64,000 nucleotides of DNA from Rhizobium sp. Q54. GTDB lineage: Bacteria; Pseudomonadota; Alphaproteobacteria; Rhizobiales; Xanthobacteraceae. The stretch covers positions 1-64,000 of the forward strand of contig CAMDSH010000018.1 of assembly GCA_945907045.1 (NCBI GenBank), read 5' to 3'. The translations under genes and the position numbers were made by a program. The notes below the pieces were generated by a model that searched no databases, was not told the origin of the DNA, and saw only the letters and a list, made by a program, of their open reading frames with translations. Below are positions 25,438 to 33,400 of the stretch, in pieces. Positions within the stretch are counted from its first letter, which is position 1; every line of letters starts with the position of its first letter.

Positions 25438-25474
25438 TCCCGAAAAGTGGAATCCGGTTTTCGGATAAGATCAT
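25434..25474. repeat. Rhizobiales-type palindromic intergenic repeat
   Basis: The element reads ATGATC, CCGAAAA, a GTGGAATCCGG core, TTTTCGG, and GATCAT, so nested inverted repeats (25440-25446 with 25458-25464; ATGATC with GATCAT) form a hairpin. The CCGAAAAGTGG...CCGGTTTTCGG core is a dispersed element I recognise from Bradyrhizobiaceae intergenic regions. It begins inside the thiolase gene and supplies its TGA stop (25435-25437). Only this copy is in the window. Confidence 0.7.
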
Positions 25475-25506
25475 CCGCCAGCAAGAAACGCGAAAGAACT
25501 GATCGC

Positions 25507-26268
25507 ATGGACATCAAGGGACAAGCCGCGGTCGTCACCGGCGCGGGTTCCGGCCTCGGCGCCGAGACCGCGCTGCGGCTCGCGCAGGCCGGCGCCAAGG
25601 TCGCGCTGCTCGACATTAATCTCGATGCCGCGCGCACAATGGCTGAGAAATGCGGCGGGCTTGCGATCAAATGCGACGTGGCGGATGCCGACGGCGCAGT
25701 GAAGGCGCTCGACGAAGCGAAAGCCAAACACGGCGCGGCGCGCATTCTGGTCAATTGCGCCGGCATCGGCCCGGCCAAACGCATCGTCGGCCGCGACGGC
25801 GCCATGCCGCTCGCCGATTTCGAGCGCGTCATCAAGATCAATCTCATTGGCAGCTTCAACATGCTCCGCCTCGCGGCGGTTGGCATGCAGGCGCTGGAGC
25901 CTCTCAATGACGGTGAACGCGGCGTTGTCGTGTCCACCGCGTCGGTCGCGGCCTTCGAGGGCCAAATCGGACAAGCCGCCTACGCCTCGTCGAAAGGCGG
26001 CGTCGCGGCGCTCACCATGCCGGCCGCGCGCGAACTCGCTCAATTCGGCATACGGGTGCTCGCCATCGCGCCGGGGATTTTCGCCACGCCGATGCTGCGC
26101 GCGCTGCCGCAGGACGTGCAGGATTCGCTCGGCGCCTCGGTGCCGTTCCCAAAGCGTTTGGGGAGCCCAAGCGAATACGCCGAACTTGTTCTGCACATCG
26201 TGCGCAACGTCTATCTCAACGGCGAAGTCATCCGGCTCGACGGCGCGCTGCGGATGGCGCCGCGCTAA
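25507..26268 (+). CDS. SDR-family dehydrogenase (3-hydroxyacyl-CoA type)
   Basis: 253 residues from the ATG at 25507, which has GAAAGAA upstream; a longer frame would start inside the palindromic repeat. It has the cofactor loop TGAGSGLGAETA, NCAGIGPAKR and the Ser-Tyr-Lys centre VSTASVAAFEGQIGQAAYASSKGG. The FEGQIGQAAYASSKGGV segment is characteristic of the 17-beta-HSD10 / 3-hydroxyacyl-CoA dehydrogenase type II group. Placed between the thiolase and the 4-hydroxybenzoyl-CoA-type thioesterase, it is the best candidate for oxidising 3-hydroxy-3-arylpropionyl-CoA. The gap to the thioesterase ATG is only nine bases, so they are in one operon. Confidence 0.9.
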   Translation: MDIKGQAAVVTGAGSGLGAETALRLAQAGAKVALLDINLDAARTMAEKCGGLAIKCDVADADGAVKALDEAKAKHGAARILVNCAGIGPAKRIVGRDGAMPLADFERVIKINLIGSFNMLRLAAVGMQALEPLNDGERGVVVSTASVAAFEGQIGQAAYASSKGGVAALTMPAARELAQFGIRVLAIAPGIFATPMLRALPQDVQDSLGASVPFPKRLGSPSEYAELVLHIVRNVYLNGEVIRLDGALRMAPR

Positions 26269-26277
26269 ATCCTGCAA

Positions 26278-26703
26278 ATGTCAAAATTCACCAACAGCCG
26301 CAACGTGCGTATCGAGTGGGGCGACTGCGACCCCGCCGGCATTATTTTCTATCCGAATTATTTCGCCATCTTCGACGCCAGCACCAGCGCGCTGTTCGAG
26401 CGCGCGCTGGGACTCAACAAGATCGAATTTCTGAAGGTCTACAAATTCGCCGGCTATCCGCTGGTCGATACCGATGCGCGCTTCATCAAGCCAACGCGCT
26501 TCGGCGACGATATTGTCGTGGAATCCACCATCGCATTCGGCACATCGAGCTTCGAGGTGAAGCATCAGATCAAGATGAACGGCGAACTGATGGTCGAGGC
26601 GAAGGAAAAACGCGTGTGGGTGATCCGCGATGCCGCCGACCCCGGCCGCATCAAGTCGCATCCGATTCCGGAAGATGTGATCGCAAAGTTCAACGCCGGC
26701 TGA
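26278..26703 (+). CDS. 4-hydroxybenzoyl-CoA thioesterase-family protein
   Basis: 141-residue single hot-dog thioesterase. The N-terminal motif EWGDCDPAGIIFYPNYF places an aspartate (D18) at the catalytic position of the Pseudomonas 4-hydroxybenzoyl-CoA thioesterase, which has the same GDCDPAGI motif. It would hydrolyse aroyl-CoA (4-hydroxybenzoyl-, vanilloyl-CoA) to the free acid and recycle CoA. This step allows product to flow into the protocatechuate branch encoded on the other side of the cluster. It ends tail-to-tail, two bases from the stop of the MarR gene. Length is normal. Confidence 0.9.
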   Translation: MSKFTNSRNVRIEWGDCDPAGIIFYPNYFAIFDASTSALFERALGLNKIEFLKVYKFAGYPLVDTDARFIKPTRFGDDIVVESTIAFGTSSFEVKHQIKMNGELMVEAKEKRVWVIRDAADPGRIKSHPIPEDVIAKFNAG

Positions 26704-26705
26704 GA

Positions 26706-27245
26706 TCAACCGAGATCGGCGGCGATCCTGCGCAAGGTCGCCAGAAATCGCGTGCGCTCGCGCGCGCCGATCACGCGGTCGAGATTTTCCTCGTGCCGCC
26801 GCGCCGCGCCGATGAGCTTGGCCAGCGTCTTCTCGCCTGCCGGCGTGAGCTTGAGCCGGTAAGTTCGCTTGTCATTGTGCATTCGCTGGCGCTGGATCAG
26901 CCCGCGCCGCACCAGATCCTCCAGCACCGGCGTCAGGCTCGATTTGTCGCGGCCGTTGGCGCGGCTGAGCGCGGTCTGGCTGATGCCGGGATTTTTCGCG
27001 ATCAGCATCAAGGTTGCGAAGCGGCCGGGATTTTCGCCGACATCCTGCGAGAGCTTTGAGAACGCCTGGAAGGACGACGCCTGCGCCATGCGCAGGTTGA
27101 AGCCTACCCAGGTCGCCAGCGGGCCGAAATCGATCGCCTTGGCTGCATCGGCTGCGGCGCCGGCCGTTTTTTTACGGCGGTCTGAAGATTTCGCCCGCGT
27201 CAAGATCATCTCCCCGGAAAATCCAGCCAAAACGCGGGCGCACAT
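26706..27245 (-). CDS. MarR-family transcriptional regulator of the hydroxycinnamate cluster
   Basis: 179 residues from the ATG at 27245. The winged helix is visible in NPGISQTALSRANGRDKSSLTPVLEDLVRRGLI, then RTYRLKLTPAGEKTL. An N-terminal extension rich in Ala/Lys precedes a dimerisation helix. MarR proteins in hydroxycinnamate clusters (CouR, FerR, HcaR) are repressors relieved by the hydroxycinnamoyl-CoA. The divergent palindrome at 27257-27278 lies between its start and the TRAP genes, so it may control both. A TTG at 27257 and an internal ATG at 27209 are alternative starts with worse spacing. It is convergent with the thioesterase gene. Confidence 0.87.
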   Translation of the reverse strand: MCARVLAGFSGEMILTRAKSSDRRKKTAGAAADAAKAIDFGPLATWVGFNLRMAQASSFQAFSKLSQDVGENPGRFATLMLIAKNPGISQTALSRANGRDKSSLTPVLEDLVRRGLIQRQRMHNDKRTYRLKLTPAGEKTLAKLIGAARRHEENLDRVIGARERTRFLATLRRIAADLG

Positions 27246-27256
27246 GCGCCCCGGCA

Positions 27257-27278
27257 ATTAGTTTGATCCCCAACTATC
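27257..27278. promoter_or_regulatory. Operator-like site at the divergent MarR/TRAP promoter
   Basis: Core A-GTTTGA-TC-CCCAAC-T followed by ATC (27276-27278). The right half CCCAAC-N-ATC is identical, at the same spacing, to the perfect palindrome at 30412-30433. The left half matches at GTT and G. It lies 12 bases upstream of the MarR start and 80 bases upstream of dctP. The likely ligand is the MarR protein encoded here. Confidence 0.6.
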
Positions 27279-27358
27279 GCTTTACATCGGCGGCGACATG
27301 CGGCTGAATAAAGAAAAAGCGGCTTTCAAAAACAAACTAACACGCCCAGGAGGAAACG

Positions 27359-28396
27359 ATGAAGACCCGTGTCACCGGATGCATCACCACGGCCGTCCTC
27401 GCGGCGGCCCTGCTCGGCAGCGCACCATTGGCGCTCGCCCAAGACAAAACCTTCGAACTCAAGCTCGCGCACTGGGTGCCGCCGTCGCATCCCCTGCAAA
27501 AGGCGCTGGAAGAATGGGGCGCTTCGGTCGAGAAGGCCTCGAACGGCACCATCAAGTCCAAGGTCTATCCGTCCCAGCAGTTGGGCAAGGCCTTCGACCA
27601 TTACGACATGGCGCGCGACGGCATCGCCGATCTCACTTACATCAATCCCGGTTATCAGCCCGGCCGCTTCCCGATCATCGGCGCTGGCGAACTTCCGTTC
27701 CTGATCTCGAACGGCAAGTCCGGCTCGCAGGCGCTCGACGCCTGGTATCGCAAATACGCCGAGAAGGAGATGAAAGACGTCAAGTTCTGCCTCGCCTTCG
27801 TTCACGATCCCGGCTCGTTCCACTCCAAGACGAAAAAGATTTTGGTGCCCGCCGACATCAAGGGCATGAAGATCCGCCCGGCGCACGCCACGATGGCGAC
27901 GCTGGTCACGCAGCTCGGCGGCACCAACGTGCAATCGTCCGCGCCGGAAGTGCGCGACATTCTCGACAAGGGCGTCGCCGACGCCGTCACCTTCCCGTGG
28001 GGATCGGTGCCGCTGTTCGGCATCGACAAGGTCACGAAGTACCACATGGATGTGCCGCTCTACGTCACTACCTTTGCGTTTGTCTTCAACAAGGACAAAT
28101 ACGCGCAGATGTCGGCGGCGCAGAAGAAGGTGATCGACGCCCATTGCAACAACGAATGGGCCGGCAAGGTTGCGGGTCCGTGGGCCGACTTCGAGCATAA
28201 CGGCGTCGCCAAGCTCAAGGCCGATCCGGCGCATGAGGTCTACACCATCACCCCGGCGCAACTCGCCGAGTGGAAGAAGGCTGCCGATCCGCTGCAAAAA
28301 ACCTGGGCCGACAACGTCAAGAAGGCCGGCGGCGATCCGGATACGATCATGAAGGAGCTCAAGGCGCAGCTCGCGAAAAGCAACGCTGCGTATTGA
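27359..28396 (+). CDS. dctP: TRAP transporter substrate-binding protein
   Basis: 345 residues, periplasmic receptor of the DctP family. The signal peptide ends APLALAQDK. The mature domain shows KLAHWVPPSHPLQKALEEWG and the family arginine region LVPADIKGMKIRPAHATM. A strong ribosome-binding site (AGGAGG, six bases from ATG) fits high receptor levels. Given the adjacent feruloyl-CoA synthase and MarR genes, the expected ligand is a hydroxycinnamate; the TarPQM system of Rhodopseudomonas palustris is a known TRAP example that binds these. It leads the dctPQM operon, and a stem-loop separates it from dctQ. The ligand remains an inference. Confidence 0.92.
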   Translation: MKTRVTGCITTAVLAAALLGSAPLALAQDKTFELKLAHWVPPSHPLQKALEEWGASVEKASNGTIKSKVYPSQQLGKAFDHYDMARDGIADLTYINPGYQPGRFPIIGAGELPFLISNGKSGSQALDAWYRKYAEKEMKDVKFCLAFVHDPGSFHSKTKKILVPADIKGMKIRPAHATMATLVTQLGGTNVQSSAPEVRDILDKGVADAVTFPWGSVPLFGIDKVTKYHMDVPLYVTTFAFVFNKDKYAQMSAAQKKVIDAHCNNEWAGKVAGPWADFEHNGVAKLKADPAHEVYTITPAQLAEWKKAADPLQKTWADNVKKAGGDPDTIMKELKAQLAKSNAAY

Positions 28397-28416
28397 GCGC
28401 CGTTCGTTAGCAACCC

Positions 28417-28449
28417 GCCGCACCGGAAGCATTTTGCGTCCGGTGCGGC
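28417..28449 (+). other. Intercistronic hairpin between dctP and dctQ
   Basis: GCCGCACCGGA (28417-28427) pairs perfectly with TCCGGTGCGGC (28439-28449) across an 11-base loop. No U-tract follows, so it is more likely a 3' mRNA-stabilising or partial-pause structure than a full terminator. Such hairpins after receptor genes keep receptor messages more abundant than permease messages. Confidence 0.75.
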
Positions 28450-28470
28450 AACTTGTTTCCGGAGAACGTC

Positions 28471-29052
28471 ATGGCTGAAAAAGTCATGAGCGAAACGGAA
28501 GCCGCCGCAAAACTGGCGGGCGGGGACGCCGCGCCGCCGCGCAAGCGCAACGCGATGGACCGTTTCATCGACAGCATCGAGTTGATCGCGGCGTTCTTCG
28601 TCGGGCTGGTCGCCGCCGATATCTTCATTTCGGTGCTGCTTCGTTATTTCTTCAGCGTGCAGATTCCGGACGCCTATGACTTCGGGCGGCTGCTGCTCGG
28701 CATTTTGATTTTCTGGGGCATCGCGGCGACGTCCTACCGCGGCACGCACATCACCGTCGATCTGGTCTACTCGAACGTGAGCGCAAAATACCAGCGCATG
28801 ATCGACGTGTTCGCGACGCTGGTGCTGCTGTTCGTGGTTTCGGTGCAGACCTATACGCTGCTCGACAAGGTGACGAGCACCTACGCCGACAACGTGCTCA
28901 CCTTCGATCTGCGCCTCCCCACCTGGCCGTTCTTCCTGGTGGCATGGCTCGGCGATGTCTCGGCGGTGCTGCTGATCGCGGTGCGCACCTATCGCCTGAT
29001 CTTCCAGCCGGAAATGATGGGCGGCAGCTACCAGATGAAACCGGTCGAGTGA
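28471..29052 (+). CDS. dctQ: TRAP transporter small permease
   Basis: 193 residues from the ATG at 28471, which has GGAG seven bases upstream; an in-frame TTG at 28453 precedes that site. It has four predicted membrane helices, at about residues 32-55, 73-90, 105-128 and 145-167. The soluble N-terminus is cytosolic and charged (EKVMSETEAAAKLAGGD). The helix loop FGRLLLGILIFWGIAATSYRG, with the HITVD element, is typical of DctQ. It bridges the receptor-bound substrate to DctM. It lies 10 bases before dctM; it is encoded downstream of the dctP hairpin. Confidence 0.9.
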   Translation: MAEKVMSETEAAAKLAGGDAAPPRKRNAMDRFIDSIELIAAFFVGLVAADIFISVLLRYFFSVQIPDAYDFGRLLLGILIFWGIAATSYRGTHITVDLVYSNVSAKYQRMIDVFATLVLLFVVSVQTYTLLDKVTSTYADNVLTFDLRLPTWPFFLVAWLGDVSAVLLIAVRTYRLIFQPEMMGGSYQMKPVE

Positions 29053-29062
29053 GGCGGGCGCC

Positions 29063-30361
29063 ATGAGCACCGACGCCGTAGCGATCATCGGTTTCGTCGC
29101 GCTGTTCGCGCTGATGCTGCTGCGCGTGCCCGTCGGCATGGCGATGGGTTTGGTCGGCGTCACCGGCTTTGCTTATTTGAACGGCAGCGGGCCGGCGCTG
29201 AAAATCATCGGTCATACCTCAATGCGCACGGTGACCGACTACACCTTCGGCGTCATCCCGATGTTCCTGCTGATGGGCGCTTTCGTCACCAATTCAGGCA
29301 TGAGCCGCGAGCTGTTCCGCGCCGCCAACAGTTTTCTCGGCCACCTGAAAGGCGGACTCGGCATCGCCACCATCGCGGCCTGCGGTGGTTTTGCCGCGAT
29401 CTCCGGTTCCTCGGTCGCCACCGCCGCGACATTCTCCACCGTCGCCTATCCCGAAATGTGCCGTTACGGTTATCCGCAATCCTTCGCCACCGGTGTGATC
29501 GCCGCCGGCGGAACGCTCGGCGCCATGCTGCCGCCATCAACGGTGCTCGCCGTCTACGGCATCATCACCGAACAGGACATCGGCAAACTGTTCATTGCCG
29601 GCATCGTCCCCGGTCTGCTCGCAGCATCCATGTACATGCTCACCGTCGGCGTCATCGTGCTGGTGCGGCCGAATTTCCTGCCCGCCGGGCCGCGCCACAC
29701 CTGGAAAGAGCGCCTCGCGAGCGTGCGCGATATCTGGGCGACGCTTCTGTTGTTTCTGTTCGCCATCGGCGGATTGTACGGCGGACTGTTCACGCCGACT
29801 GAAGCCGGCGGCATGGGCGCGGGCGGCGCGCTGATAATCGGCGTCTTGCGCGGCCGTCTCAACCGCACTGATATACGCCGCTCGCTGCTGCAGGCGACGC
29901 GCACCGCCGCCGCCGTATTCACCGTGCTGATCGGCGCGCTGCTGTTCGGTTATTTCCTCACCGTGACGCAAACGCCGCAGAAGGTGACGGAGTTTCTCAC
30001 CGGCATGGGTCTTGGCCGCTACAGCATCCTCGCGCTCATCATGCTGATGTACCTGATCCTCGGCTGTCTGATGGATGCGCTCGCCATGATCATCCTCACC
30101 ATCCCGATCGTCTTTCCGGTGATCATCGCGCTCGGTTTCGATCCTATCTGGTTCGGCATCATCATCGTCATGACGGTGGAACTCGGCCTCATCCACCCGC
30201 CGGTCGGGATGATCGTGTTCGTGATAAAAAGCGTGGTGCAGGACGTGGATTTTGCCACCATCTTCAAGGGCGTGCTGCCGTTCATCGTTACCGATCTGAT
30301 CCGCCTCATCATCCTCATCATGTTCCCGATTCTCGCGACCTGGCTGCCTTCGCACATGTGA
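29063..30361 (+). CDS. dctM: TRAP transporter large permease
   Basis: 432 residues, twelve-helix-type DctM subunit of the IT superfamily. It has the family motifs GLVGVTGFAYLNGSGPALK, GGLGIATIAACGGFAAISGSS, and PPSTVLAVYGIITEQDIGKL (inverted-repeat hairpin loop with Pro-Pro-Ser). The C-terminal helices include LIMLMYLILGCLMDALAMI. It drives uptake using the sodium or proton gradient, together with DctP and DctQ. The next gene starts 98 bases later after the operator-like palindrome, so a second promoter probably exists there. Confidence 0.93.
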   Translation: MSTDAVAIIGFVALFALMLLRVPVGMAMGLVGVTGFAYLNGSGPALKIIGHTSMRTVTDYTFGVIPMFLLMGAFVTNSGMSRELFRAANSFLGHLKGGLGIATIAACGGFAAISGSSVATAATFSTVAYPEMCRYGYPQSFATGVIAAGGTLGAMLPPSTVLAVYGIITEQDIGKLFIAGIVPGLLAASMYMLTVGVIVLVRPNFLPAGPRHTWKERLASVRDIWATLLLFLFAIGGLYGGLFTPTEAGGMGAGGALIIGVLRGRLNRTDIRRSLLQATRTAAAVFTVLIGALLFGYFLTVTQTPQKVTEFLTGMGLGRYSILALIMLMYLILGCLMDALAMIILTIPIVFPVIIALGFDPIWFGIIIVMTVELGLIHPPVGMIVFVIKSVVQDVDFATIFKGVLPFIVTDLIRLIILIMFPILATWLPSHM

Positions 30362-30411
30362 GTGGGCAGCCCCCGCCCACGGCTTGCCCCCCTTGCCGGG
30401 GATCATGCTAA

Positions 30412-30433
30412 GATAGTTGGGACCCCAACGATC
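30412..30433. promoter_or_regulatory. Near-perfect 22-base operator palindrome before the oxidoreductase gene
   Basis: GAT-A-GTTGGG (30412-30421), AC, CCCAAC-G-ATC (30424-30433): the two arms are perfect inverted repeats except for one outer base pair. It lies 27 bases before the ATG of the 1244-residue oxidoreductase. The right half is identical to the site at 27269-27278 next to the MarR gene, which points to the same regulator. Confidence 0.7.
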
Positions 30434-30459
30434 TGGCCCTTGCGCCAGCCGGAGACAGC

Positions 30460-33400
30460 ATGGAGCGGTCGTTCAAAAAGGAGGTGCAGGCGCTCAAGCT
30501 GGGTGCGGGCGAAACCTTCCGCGGCGAAGGCATCCTCGCCGTCACCAAGGCGCTGCTGCAATCGGGCGTGTCCTATGTCGGCGGCTATCAGGGCGCGCCG
30601 GTCTCGCATCTGCTCGACGTGCTGGTCGATGCCGAAGACATCATGGCCGAACTCGGCGTGCATCTGGAGACGTGTTCGAACGAAGCCTCAGCCGCGGCGA
30701 TGCTCGGTGCTTCGATCAATTATCCGCTGCGCGGCGCGGTGACCTGGAAGTCCATCGTCGGCACCAATGTCGCCGCGGACGCGCTTTCTAATTTGTCGTC
30801 GCCCGGCGTTGTCGGCGGCGCGATGATCATCATCGGCGAGGATTACGGCGAAGGCGCCAGCGTCATTCAGGAGCGCTCGTACGCCTACGCCATGAAGTCG
30901 ACGATGTGGCTGCTCGATCCGCGCCCGGATTTGCCGGCCATCGTGAACATGGTGGAAAAAGGTTTTGAACTGTCGGAAGCAACACACGCGCCCGTGATGC
31001 TGGAACTCCGCATCCGCGCCTGCCACGCGACCGGCGAGTTCGAGGCAAAGGACAATCGCCGCGCGACATTCTCGGGGCTGAACCGCATCGAAGGCCCGCC
31101 GCGCTTTCAATACGCGCGGCTCGCGCATCCGCCGCTCACTTTCGTGCAGGAGAAGCTCAAGGTCAGCGAGCGCATACCCGCCGCGCGCGCTTTCATCCGC
31201 GAGCACAAGCTCAACGAAATAATCCCCGGCGATATTTCCGGCGTCGGCATCGTGGTGATGGGCGGGCTGACCAACAGCGTGCTGCGCGCGCTCTCGCGCC
31301 TCGAACTTGCCGATCTGTTCGGCGCCTCGCGCATTCCGATTCTCGTTCTGAACGTCGTTTATCCGCTGGTGCCGGAAGAAATCCGTGAATTCTGCGCCGG
31401 CAAAAGCGCGGTGCTCATCGTCGAGGAAGGCAATCCCGATTACATCGAGCAAGCGATCAACGTCGAATTGCGCCGCGCCGACATCCAGACCCGCGTCATC
31501 GGCAAGGGACCGCTGCCCAGCGCGGGGGAATACACCTCCGACGTTCTGCTCAATGGCCTTGCAGCGTTCTTTAGGGAAGCGCGCGCCAACGGCATCGACG
31601 CAGACGACATCGCGCAGCGCGTACAGAAGATGCTCGGCCATCAGGCCAATGCCGCCAAATCGCTGGGCCCGCTGCCGCCGCGCCCGCCCGCATTCTGCAC
31701 CGGCTGCCCGGAGCGTCCGGTATTTTCCGCCATCAAGCTGATGCAGCGCGAACTTGGGCCCACACACATCAGCACCGACATCGGCTGCCATTCGTTCGCG
31801 ACCTTCGCGCCGTTTTCGCTCGGTAATTCGATTCTCGGTTACGGCATGTCGCTCGCGAGCGCCGCCGCGGTCGGACCCAATCTCGACCGCCGCTCGATCG
31901 CGATCATGGGCGACGGCGGATTCTGGCATAACGGACTGATCACGGGCGTCGCGTCGAACTTGTTCAACAAAGGCGACGGCGTGCTGATCGTCATACAGAA
32001 CGGCTACACCTCGGCGACCGGCCTGCAATACATGCCGTCGAGTCTGGCGAGCCGCGCCGGTCCCGCGCCCGGCATGGACATCGAACAGACGCTGCGCTCG
32101 ATGGGCGTGAAATGGCTGCGCAAGGTTCGCACCTACGGCGTCGCCGCGATGGTGAAGACGCTGAAAGAAGCGATGCGCACCGCCGAGCGCGGCCTGAAGG
32201 TCATCATCGCCGATGGCGAATGCCAGCTCGCGCGTCAGCGCCGCGTGCGCGCGGAGGACGCCGAGAAGCTCAAACGCGGCGAACGCGTCGTGCGCGCACG
32301 CTACGGCGTCGATGCCGAAATTTGCACCGGCGATCATTCCTGCATGCGGCTGTCGGGCTGTCCCTCGCTCACCATCAAGCCGAACCCCGATCCGCTGCGC
32401 AGCGATCCGGTCGCCACTGTGGTCGAGTCCTGCGTCGGCTGCGGGTTGTGCGGCGAAGTCGCGCACGCCGCCGTGCTGTGTCCCTCGTTCTACCGCGCCG
32501 AGCTGGTACGCAACCCGACCTGGCGCGACCGCGCGCTGCATCGTGTGCGGCAGCGCATAATCGGTTGGCTCGGCGGCACTTCTGCTGCCGCTCCGGATCA
32601 AGAAAGTCGGCCGCTGCCGGCACTCCCAATAGAAGCTGTGCCGATCGCGCGGAATTCCCCGGAATCCACGACGGCGCCGCTGAAATTGTTGATCGCCGCG
32701 CTTGGCGGCGAAGGCGGCGGCGTGCTGACCAACTGGATCGTCGAAGCCGCTTCGCAACTCGGCTATCCGGTGCAGAGCACTTCCATTCCCGGCGTCGCCC
32801 AGCGTACCGGCGCGACCACTTATTACATCGAGATTGTGCCCGTGACGGCCACGCAGCTCGGCAACCGCCGCCCGGTGCTTGCGCTCACGCCCGGCATCGG
32901 CGACATCGACATCGTCGTGGCGAGCGAATTGCTGGAAGCGGGCCGCACGGTCGCCAGCGGCTTCGTCACCGCGGATCGCACGCTCACCATCGCATCCACC
33001 AGCCGCTTCTACGCGATGGATGAAAAGATCGCGATGGCCGACGGCCGTTTCGACCAGAACAGCCTGAGCAAGGCGATTGTCGAAAATTCCAGGGAAAGCC
33101 TGCTCGTCGATCTCGACGCGCTCGCCAGGCAAAGCGGCGCCATGATCAACGCTGTCATGCTCGGCGCCATCGCGGGGAGCGGACGGCTGCCGATTTCGGT
33201 TGAAGCATTTGAAGCGGCGATCCGCGAAGACGGTAAGGCGATCGACGCGAACCTGCGGGGCTTCCGCGCCGGTCTGAACGCGGCGCGGGTGAAAGCGCCT
33301 GCCGCTGCCGCGGGCGACAACAAGAAGCCCGCCAGAACAACGGTTGAGACTCTCGAAGCCGAAATCGCCACCATGCCCGCCGCCGCGCGCGCGATCATGA

